NCBI RefSeq assembly: GCF_017876655.1
Contig: NZ_JAGIOK010000001.1
Location: 806,001-870,000, forward strand
Source of the DNA: Microbacterium imperiale
Lineage (GTDB): Bacteria > Actinomycetota > Actinomycetes > Actinomycetales > Microbacteriaceae
DNA: 64,000 nucleotides
Direction: 5' to 3'
The first letter of the stretch is position 1, and every line of letters starts with the position of its first letter. Made by a program: the position numbers and the translations under genes. This document shows positions 58,401 to 64,000 of this stretch, in pieces. The notes under the pieces were generated by a model. That model searched no databases. It saw only the letters and a program-made list of their open reading frames with translations, and was not told the DNA's origin.

Positions 58401-61400
58401 GTGATCTCCCTCTCCGTCGCCGACCGTGCGAGCCGGCGCCGACGTTCCTTCTCCGCTGCACGGAAGAACTCCGGCACGTCCTGGGTGACAACGTCACCGT
58501 GGATGACGACCGCCGGGCCCTGACCGCCGCTCGCACGGAGGGTGTCCCACTGCTCGCCGGTGAAGACCGGCTCCGGCCGCCCCGAGAGGTTGAGCGCCAT
58601 CCCGCCGTGGGGAAGCCACCCGCCCTCGTCGTACAGCTTCGGGATCACGCCGCCGTTGGCCATCGCCCAGTGGACGTGGTTGTAGTGCATCGAGCGTTCC
58701 GGCTCGCCCCACAGGTGGTTCTTGCCCTCGAGCAGCTGGCGGCCGTTCGCGGGCGAGTAGATCAGCGCCTGCGAGTTGGGGAAGTTCTCCCGGAGCCAGT
58801 TGAACACCTGCATGCTCGGCGTCAGGTCGATCGCCCGCCCGAGGGAGTGCATCCGCGAGTAGGGGTCGTTCGGCCGGTAGTTGGAGTACATCTGGGTGCC
58901 CGGCAGGGCGCCCTGGACGATCTTCCACATCGCCTCCCAGCCCATCCCGCGCCCGGCCGGCGACCCCGGCTGGGGCGCCGCGGCGCTGAACAGGCTGGCC
59001 ATGCTCTTGACGGTGTTGATGGCGAGGCCCCCGACGGTCTGCCCGAAGATGTTCTGCCCCTCGAGCATCGGCCGGAGAATCCCGTCGATGACGTGCTTCT
59101 GGATCGCAGCGCCCGGGTTGGAGAGGAACTCCCACCCGAGGGTCGCCGCACCGCGGACGTGCTCCCACACGTCGCTGAGCAGGCCGCCGCTTTCGCCGCC
59201 GACGATGCCCCCGTTCGCGAACTGCGTGAGCCCGAAACCGAACCGCTGTGCCACGTCCGCGAGGATCGCGGTCGAGCGGGCTCGCTTCGCCGGCGCGAGC
59301 GGGATGTACGCCTCTCCCCCGGTCTCAGGTTCAGCCCAGAGCCGCATGGCGCCACCGCGCGCGATCTGCGCGACGTGGTTCTCGACGCCACCGTCCGCGA
59401 ACTTCACGAGGTCGGCCTTCGGCAGCTTCATGTCGTTCAGGCCGAGCGTGCCCACGAGGTCGTTCCAGAAGGAGCGGAGCCCGTTGTTCCACACCGTGTC
59501 CAGCACGAAGTTGATCGGCGACGCGGCGGCGGCCTTGATGCCGTCCCACGCCGTGCCGATCGCGCCGGCGACGCCCTCGAACGCCTTGCCGAGCAGGTCG
59601 ATGCCGACCTTGAACGGCGAGAACACGTGCTGATCGATCCACGACCAGGCCGCGCCGATGACGGACGAGATCCCGTCGAACACCGGCTTGACGATGTTGT
59701 TGTAGAGCCACTCGAAGATCAGGCCCCAGCCCTTGATGGCCCCGACGATGAACCCGACGATCGGCTCGATGACGTTCGACCAGATCCAGGAGAACACCTG
59801 ACCGATGCCCGCGAACACGGGCGACAGGACGTTCTCCCACAGCCAGACGGCGATCGCACCCCAGAACCGGAAGTAGTTCACGATCAGCGTCCCGATGGGG
59901 CTGATGACGTTCTCCCAGATCCACGAGAACACCGCACCGATGCCGGCGAACACCGGCTGCAGGACGGTCTCCCACAGCCACGTGGCCGCGGCGCCGATCG
60001 CGGCCATGACCGTCGACCAGATCTGCTGCCCGAGCTCGGTCTGCGTGAAGAACCACACCAGGCCCGCGACGAGCGCCGCGATTCCAGCCACGACGAGTCC
60101 GATCGGGTTCGCCGACAGGGCCGCGTTGAACAGCCACTGCGCTGCCGCTGCGACGCGCGAAGCAGCCGCGGACGCGAGCGTCGCGGTGCGCTGAGCGATC
60201 GTGGCGATCACGCCGCGGCCGCGCGCGGCGGTCTGCGTGTTCTCGGCCGTGGTGGACGCGACGGTGCTCGTGAGCGCTGCCCGGTTGGATGCAGCAAGGG
60301 CACGGTTCGCGCCGGCGAGCATGAAGGTCGAGGTAACCTGCAGGCCCATGCCGATCGCCGAGTCGCGGCCGATGACGTTGTTGAGCGCCTGCGCGCTCTT
60401 CCACGCCAGGATCAGACCGATGATGACCGGCATCGCCGAGGCGAGCAGGCCGGCGTTGTCGGCCAGGAACCCGAAGGCGCCCTCGGCGACGTGGACGACG
60501 TCGGTCAGGCCCGGCAGCTGGCTGGTCGCGTCGGTGACGACGGGCAGGATGGTCGCCAGCGAGTCACCGATCGACGCGAACGCGCCGCCGAGGTCACCAG
60601 AGGTCAGGTCGGTCCACAGCGCGCCGACGCTGTCTCGGAGGTCGAGGATGAACCCGACCATCGGGGAGTCTTCCTCCCACCCGAACGCGGTGCGCAGCTT
60701 GCCGGTGAAGTCGCCGCCGACGATGAGGTCCCACAGGCCCTGGATGCCGTCGCGGACGTCGAGGATGAAGTCGACGGGGGCGGAGTCCTCGCTCCACCCG
60801 AAGGCTTCGCGCAGCTTGCCGGAGAAGTCGCCGTGGACGACGAGGGCGTACAGGCCCTGCGCGCCGGTCCACACGGTCGAGAAGAACGACCCGATGCGGG
60901 GTGCGGCGTCGACGAGCCACTGCACGCCGCCCTGGACGTAGGGCAGCGCCTGGCCGACGAAGGTGATCGCGCCGGCGAGGCCCTCCTTCAGCAGCGGGAT
61001 GGCGGGCTGGATCGCCTCGGCCATCCCGACCGAGAAGGTGTCCTTGAGCGTGGACCACAGGCCCGACAGCGACGCGGACTGCTTCTCCATCATGCCGTTG
61101 AACCGCTCGAGGCCCTTGCCGGTCTCGAGCGCGCTCATGAGCTGCTCGAGCTCTTCGCGGCCGAGCTTGCCCTTGCTCGCCATGTCGGCGATCTCGGCGG
61201 TGGCCTTTCCGGTCGCGGCGGTGAGCAGGTCGAAGACGGGGATGCCGGCGTCGCGCAGCTGGTTGAGGTCCTCGGCGCTGATGCGGCCGGCGGCGTTCAT
61301 CTGCTGGATGGCGACGGTGGCGCGCTGGATGCCCTCGGCGCCGGTGCCCATGCCGGAGGTGACGTTGCCGAGGGTGGTCATGATCGGGATGACCTTGTCG

Positions 61401-61828
61401 GCGTCGATCCCGATCGAGATCAGCGACTGCGCGGACCGCTGTAGACCCGGCAGGTCGAACGGCGTCTTGGCCGCGAACGACGACAGCTCGCCGAGGAAGC
61501 TCTTCGCCTTGTCGCCGGACTGCAGCATGGTGGTGAAGGCGATCTCCGCAGTCTCCATGCCCGCCGCGGTCTGCACGCCGACGCCGCCGGCGGCGATGCC
61601 CACGGCGGTGAGGGTAGCGAGACCGGTCTTCGCGATGCGGCCGAAGAACGACCCGAGCCGGCTCGAGGACCGCTCGACACCGTCGGCGTACTTCTCCCCC
61701 GCCTCTACGCCGGCGGCGGCCACCTGCGGGTTTGCCTTTCGCAGTTCGGTGGCGACGTCCTTCTGGACGCCGGGCATCTTCACCCCGAGGGCGACATAGG
61801 CGTTGGCGATTTCGACCGCAGTTGCCAC
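58397..61828 (-). CDS. tail tape measure protein with peptidase domain
   Basis: A 1143-aa protein that sets tail length. The N-terminus (ATAVEIANAYVALGVKMPGV) is coiled, followed by the TMP core (ETAEIAFTTMLQSGDKAKSF), several hydrophobic segments and repeated Trp-rich units such as VFSWIWENVISPIGTLI. Near the C-terminus a peptidase-like domain has SRMHSLGRAIDLTP (His near 993) and MHYNHVHWAM (HxH near 1049), as in M15-type metallopeptidases. It would cut the wall during DNA entry. GTG at 61828 is the likely start. Confidence 0.9.
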   Translation of the reverse strand: MATAVEIANAYVALGVKMPGVQKDVATELRKANPQVAAAGVEAGEKYADGVERSSSRLGSFFGRIAKTGLATLTAVGIAAGGVGVQTAAGMETAEIAFTTMLQSGDKAKSFLGELSSFAAKTPFDLPGLQRSAQSLISIGIDADKVIPIMTTLGNVTSGMGTGAEGIQRATVAIQQMNAAGRISAEDLNQLRDAGIPVFDLLTAATGKATAEIADMASKGKLGREELEQLMSALETGKGLERFNGMMEKQSASLSGLWSTLKDTFSVGMAEAIQPAIPLLKEGLAGAITFVGQALPYVQGGVQWLVDAAPRIGSFFSTVWTGAQGLYALVVHGDFSGKLREAFGWSEDSAPVDFILDVRDGIQGLWDLIVGGDFTGKLRTAFGWEEDSPMVGFILDLRDSVGALWTDLTSGDLGGAFASIGDSLATILPVVTDATSQLPGLTDVVHVAEGAFGFLADNAGLLASAMPVIIGLILAWKSAQALNNVIGRDSAIGMGLQVTSTFMLAGANRALAASNRAALTSTVASTTAENTQTAARGRGVIATIAQRTATLASAAASRVAAAAQWLFNAALSANPIGLVVAGIAALVAGLVWFFTQTELGQQIWSTVMAAIGAAATWLWETVLQPVFAGIGAVFSWIWENVISPIGTLIVNYFRFWGAIAVWLWENVLSPVFAGIGQVFSWIWSNVIEPIVGFIVGAIKGWGLIFEWLYNNIVKPVFDGISSVIGAAWSWIDQHVFSPFKVGIDLLGKAFEGVAGAIGTAWDGIKAAAASPINFVLDTVWNNGLRSFWNDLVGTLGLNDMKLPKADLVKFADGGVENHVAQIARGGAMRLWAEPETGGEAYIPLAPAKRARSTAILADVAQRFGFGLTQFANGGIVGGESGGLLSDVWEHVRGAATLGWEFLSNPGAAIQKHVIDGILRPMLEGQNIFGQTVGGLAINTVKSMASLFSAAAPQPGSPAGRGMGWEAMWKIVQGALPGTQMYSNYRPNDPYSRMHSLGRAIDLTPSMQVFNWLRENFPNSQALIYSPANGRQLLEGKNHLWGEPERSMHYNHVHWAMANGGVIPKLYDEGGWLPHGGMALNLSGRPEPVFTGEQWDTLRASGGQGPAVVIHGDVVTQDVPEFFRAAEKERRRRLARSATEREIT

Positions 61829-61842
61829 AGGTCACCCCCGGT

Positions 61843-62232
61843 CTATTTCTGCGAGGCGCGCCTCGCATCGCGCGCGGCGTGCCGCTGCGCCTTCGTGGCC
61901 GTCTTCGCCTCGGCCGCACGCACCTCGTGCGCTGGCTTGGGTAGCTCGATGCGCTTGGGCGCGGCACCCTTCGATCCGGCGTTGTGCCAGTCGATGAGCT
62001 CGAGGCGGAAGATCGCCTCGCGGAGCAGGTGGGCTTCGTCGGTCAGCGCGATCGGCCCGCCCGCCTCGCGCCATAGCGCGCACCCGTGCGGCAGGCCAGC
62101 GACGAGGTCGCCGAGCTCGAACGGTGTGCGCTCGGGTTCGGTGCGACCGTTGCGCAGCAGCCGGATGCCGTATTCGGCTTGAAGCGATGCCCGCAGGGCG
62201 CCCTCGTGGTTGTCGAGGGCGCCCGCGAGCAC
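61843..62232 (-). CDS. tail assembly chaperone, downstream (-1 frame) part
   Basis: A 129-aa frame (LAGALDNHEGALRASLQAEY, then GGPIALTDEAHLLREAIFRL) resembling tail-chaperone second parts. It can begin at GTG 62232 but is probably made mostly as a C-terminal extension of the upstream chaperone by -1 frameshifting at 62238-62244. The basic C-terminus (TKAQRHAARDARRASQK) is typical. The tape measure gene follows 14 bases later. Confidence 0.78.
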   Translation of the reverse strand: MLAGALDNHEGALRASLQAEYGIRLLRNGRTEPERTPFELGDLVAGLPHGCALWREAGGPIALTDEAHLLREAIFRLELIDWHNAGSKGAAPKRIELPKPAHEVRAAEAKTATKAQRHAARDARRASQK

Positions 62233-62234
62233 GA

Positions 62235-62624
62235 TCAGTTTGGGTTGAGCGCCTGGAACAGGTCGAGGACGAACTGCGCGCCGTCCGACGTCGACACGCG
62301 ACCGTTGGGGCCGCGCAGCTGGTCGAGGACGGTCCGGTACTGCTCGCCGACGAGGCGGCGCAGCAGCGACGGCAGCCGTGAGGCGTCGTTCTGGTCCTGG
62401 ACGGCGCGGATGTCATCGAGCACTTCGAAGTCGTCGAGGGCTTCGTCGGCGACGACGACGGTGATGCTCTTGTCGGGCGCGACCGGCATCGTCACCTGGC
62501 GGGCCGGGACGGTGCGCGCGTCGTCGCCCTCGCCGAGAACGGTTTCGACCTTCTCGACCTTGGGCTTGATGGTCTTGGGCTGGTGATCCTGGGGCGCCTT
62601 GGCGGCGGTGGGCCGAGTGGCCAT
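62235..62624 (-). CDS. tail assembly chaperone, upstream part
   Basis: A 129-aa protein (MPVAPDKSITVVVADEALDD, RAVQDQNDASRLPSLLRRLV, GEQYRTVLDQL) in the position of gpG-like chaperones between major tail protein and tape measure. The gene ends LFQALNPN with a slippery CCCAAAC overlapping its last two codons. Confidence 0.82.
   Translation of the reverse strand: MATRPTAAKAPQDHQPKTIKPKVEKVETVLGEGDDARTVPARQVTMPVAPDKSITVVVADEALDDFEVLDDIRAVQDQNDASRLPSLLRRLVGEQYRTVLDQLRGPNGRVSTSDGAQFVLDLFQALNPN
62238..62244 (-). promoter_or_regulatory. -1 ribosomal frameshift slippery heptamer
   Basis: C CCA AAC in the reading frame (C, CCA, AAC), immediately followed by the stop codon TGA at 62235-62237. It fits the X XXY YYZ pattern: after slipping, translation goes on CTG ATC GTG CTC into the downstream frame. 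This is the standard arrangement in siphovirus chaperone pairs. Confidence 0.85.
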
Positions 62625-62717
62625 GTTTTGTCTCCTCCGACTGGTGTCTCCGACTGGTGGATGGGGGCGGTGGGCGGAGCCGTCGGAGGAGCTCCGCCCA
62701 CCGGTCTGTGGGCGCGG

Positions 62718-62864
62718 TCAGTTCGCCGGCGGCAGCGCGGGCTGTGCGGCCGGCTGCTGCTCGGCGGCGGCGGCCGCGTCGTCGATGCGGTGCTTGTTGC
62801 CGTACCGGTCCTGCCGGTAGATCTCGCCGGACTTCGGCTTGGCGCCCCGCTTCCGCGCGGCCAT
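62718..62864 (-). CDS. small phage protein, 48 aa
   Basis: MAARKRGAKPKSGEIYRQDR then YGNKHRIDDAAAAAEQQPAA. A basic N-terminus and Ala/Pro/Gln-rich end. Its start shares one base with the stop of the major tail gene (62864), showing translational coupling. Small proteins of this kind are common after the tail tube gene; role unknown. Confidence 0.7.
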   Translation of the reverse strand: MAARKRGAKPKSGEIYRQDRYGNKHRIDDAAAAAEQQPAAQPALPPAN

Positions 62865-63424
62865 CAGGCGCCCGCCTCTTCGAGGTCGGTGCTGATGTGG
62901 TCGTAGTCGCCGATGATCTCCCCGAGGAACGGGTAGGCGGCGATGTCGGACCCGACGAAGGTGCGGTCGCCGTTGGGGGCGATCTCGAAGCGCGGGATGA
63001 TGAAGCGCTCCTTGACGTCGTCGTCGTCGGCGTCGAACAGGTCGATGACGGCGGAGCGGACCTGGATGCGCTGTCCGGAGCCGCGCTTGACCTTACGGAC
63101 GCCGGCGGTCGTGGTGTCGACCTGCTTCTCGTAGTAGCGCAGCGAGTTGGTCTGCGCCTTGGACTCGAGGCCGACGAACGCGATCTGCGTGCCGGACTCG
63201 CCCATGAAGGTGCGGACCACGCCGCGGCCCTGAAGCCCGCGGCGACGCTCGACGGAGCCCGTGAGCGTCTCAGTCAGGCCGTCCTCGGACAGCCAGCCGA
63301 CGTCCTCGAAGGCGGGGTCGAGGGCGCCGTCGATGGTCGTCGGCAGCGTGGTGCCGTACGGCGCGAGGTGGATCGCGTCGGAGTCCGACCCGAAGATGCG
63401 GGCGAGCTCAGCATTCACGGTCAT
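62864..63424 (-). CDS. major tail protein
   Basis: A 186-aa protein predicted to be the tail tube subunit: MTVNAELARIFGSDSDAIHL, GWLSEDGLTETLTGSVERRR, ESGTQIAFVGLESKAQTNSL and a beta-rich centre. Position between tail terminator and chaperones agrees. ATG at 63424 follows AAAGAGAGA and the conserved part starts right there. Confidence 0.8.
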   Translation of the reverse strand: MTVNAELARIFGSDSDAIHLAPYGTTLPTTIDGALDPAFEDVGWLSEDGLTETLTGSVERRRGLQGRGVVRTFMGESGTQIAFVGLESKAQTNSLRYYEKQVDTTTAGVRKVKRGSGQRIQVRSAVIDLFDADDDDVKERFIIPRFEIAPNGDRTFVGSDIAAYPFLGEIIGDYDHISTDLEEAGA

Positions 63425-63489
63425 GGTGTCTCTCTTTCGTGTGAGCCGGGGCATGACCGGCGTTGTTGACTCCCCTGGACCGGGGAGGG

Positions 63490-63855
63490 TCAGCGGGCCG
63501 CGCGGACGCGCAGCTGGACGGTGAAGCGGTAGACGGGTGTCTCCGTGTCTTCGTCCGGGGTGAAGTAGGGGCCGGTGACGTCCTGGACGCGGCGGACCAA
63601 CGGCATCGCCGTGTACTGCTGCAGGAGCGCGTCGCGGGCCTCGTTGGCGATGCGCGCGGCGGTCTCGTCGTCGCTGGCCCAGGCTTCGACGGTGATCTGT
63701 GGCTGGTCGACAACGCGGTTCGCTGCGGCGCCGCCGTTGCGCCAGGCACGGAGGAATGCTGAGGGCCGGGGCGACGGTACGCGCAAGGACACGGGCACGT
63801 CGACGCGCTCCTCGAGGAAGGCGATCACGGTCGACTCGATGTCAGTGAATCTCAC
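63490..63855 (-). CDS. tail terminator/completion protein
   Basis: A 121-aa protein (MRFTDIESTVIAFLEERVDV, VDQPQITVEAWASDDETAAR, ETPVYRFTVQLRVRAAR) like the HK97 gp10/lambda gpU class in size and place, directly upstream of the major tail gene. GTG at 63855 overlaps the previous gene by four bases. It should cap the tail tube. Confidence 0.75.
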   Translation of the reverse strand: MRFTDIESTVIAFLEERVDVPVSLRVPSPRPSAFLRAWRNGGAAANRVVDQPQITVEAWASDDETAARIANEARDALLQQYTAMPLVRRVQDVTGPYFTPDEDTETPVYRFTVQLRVRAAR

Positions 63856-64000
63856 TTCCGGACCGCCCCGATCGCGCGCTCGAGGACGGCGTCGCGGGCC
63901 TGCCGTCGTCGGGCGCGGGCAGTGGTCGTCTGCACATAGCCGCGTGCCATCCAGCGATGCGGGCGGGGGACGTACTTGAAGCCCTCGCCCGCGACGGCGG
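63852..64000 (-). CDS. HK97 gp10-like head-tail connector protein (3' part only)
   Basis: Only the last 48 residues lie in the window; the start is past the right edge. The visible end reads GEGFKYVPRPHRWMARGYVQ and RRRQARDAVLERAIGAVRK. The order before the tail terminator and the basic helical end suit a gp10-like connector, but the identification is weak on so little sequence. Confidence 0.55.
   Translation of the reverse strand, partial: AVAGEGFKYVPRPHRWMARGYVQTTTARARRRQARDAVLERAIGAVRK

Larger units (their letters stand above)
46862..64000. mobile_element. siphovirus-like prophage, distal end
   Basis: From a tRNA-Pro attachment fragment to the right edge and beyond. The minus strand carries a tail, lysis and fibre module in canonical order with many 1-4-base overlaps. 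Plus-strand genes near the attachment site include a Wzy-like cargo gene. No integrase, repressor, capsid or terminase lies within the window, so they are expected beyond 64000. Confidence 0.93.

Noticed and set aside
58358..61444. 1028-residue plus-strand frame over the tape measure gene
   Set aside because: Antisense shadow rich in Arg, Asp and Val; the tape measure on the other strand fits the tail order.
1..64000. CRISPR arrays or rRNA genes
   Set aside because: No regularly spaced direct repeats and no rRNA-like sequence was seen; the only tRNA sequence is the attachment-site fragment.

Overview
The window is high-GC DNA with actinobacterial gene content and gene order: a GarA/OdhI FHA gene next to FtsR-type and second MerR genes, class II DAHP synthase, an ArpA/ScbR-like regulator, an LAxTG-anchored GH9 cellulase and a CebR-like operator. 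It most resembles a Microbacteriaceae member such as Microbacterium. That genus assignment is inferred from gene content and was not tested by a search.

Positions 1-34.1 kb are ordinary chromosome. They hold a class II DAHP synthase (5' part of the gene only), PlsC and a ROK glucokinase, a FadD15-type acyl-CoA ligase, peptide deformylase with a MinD-like ATPase, pyruvate carboxylase, a ParA-like protein, two MerR regulators with the FHA protein, CopC, lipoamide dehydrogenase, a run of small or envelope-related genes, an aldo/keto reductase, AdhE, an isolated NrdI, a cold-shock protein, a secreted GH9 cellulase under a CebR-like operator, a CPBP protease with a two-component system, an MFS exporter and a UvrA-like protein.

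Positions 34.12-42.64 kb are a genomic island, with lower GC and different codon use, inserted at the 3' end of the uvrA-like gene. A 217-bp direct repeat (nine mismatches by eye) flanks it, and the displaced uvrA 3' end survives as a pseudogene. The island carries a butyrolactone-receptor-like TetR regulator and a tight nine-gene operon on the minus strand. In transcription order these encode an amino-acid-type adenylating ligase, a peptidyl carrier protein, an EctC-like cupin, an acyl-CoA-dehydrogenase-type flavoenzyme, a transglutaminase-like protein, a PsuG-family C-glycosynthase or glycosidase, a HAD phosphatase, a DHA2-type exporter and an Asp/Glu-racemase-superfamily enzyme. My reading is a biosynthetic cluster for a C-ribosylated (C-nucleoside-like) product. 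An amino acid would be activated and oxidised on a carrier protein, joined to ribose 5-phosphate by the PsuG homologue, dephosphorylated by the HAD enzyme and exported. The product and this combination of genes are not known to me.

Positions 42.9-46.7 kb return to chromosome (NUDIX, a decayed GrpB-like fragment, DJ-1/PfpI, LysR, PadR and its membrane partner), with a striking perfect 22-bp inverted repeat.

Positions 46.86-64.0 kb are the distal end of a siphovirus-like prophage. Its left boundary is a 35-bp 3' fragment of a tRNA-Pro gene, the attachment site. The minus strand reads in tail order from the right edge: a gp10-like connector (partial), tail terminator, major tail protein, two tail-assembly chaperones joined by a textbook -1 slippery heptamer, a tape measure with a peptidase domain, Dit, a Gp37-like tail protein, a baseplate protein, an M23 endolysin, a set of small membrane proteins, then tail-fibre and beta-helix proteins. 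A plus-strand Wzy-like polymerase in the att-proximal region looks like a cargo (moron) gene. Integrase, capsid genes and the intact tRNA should lie beyond the right edge.
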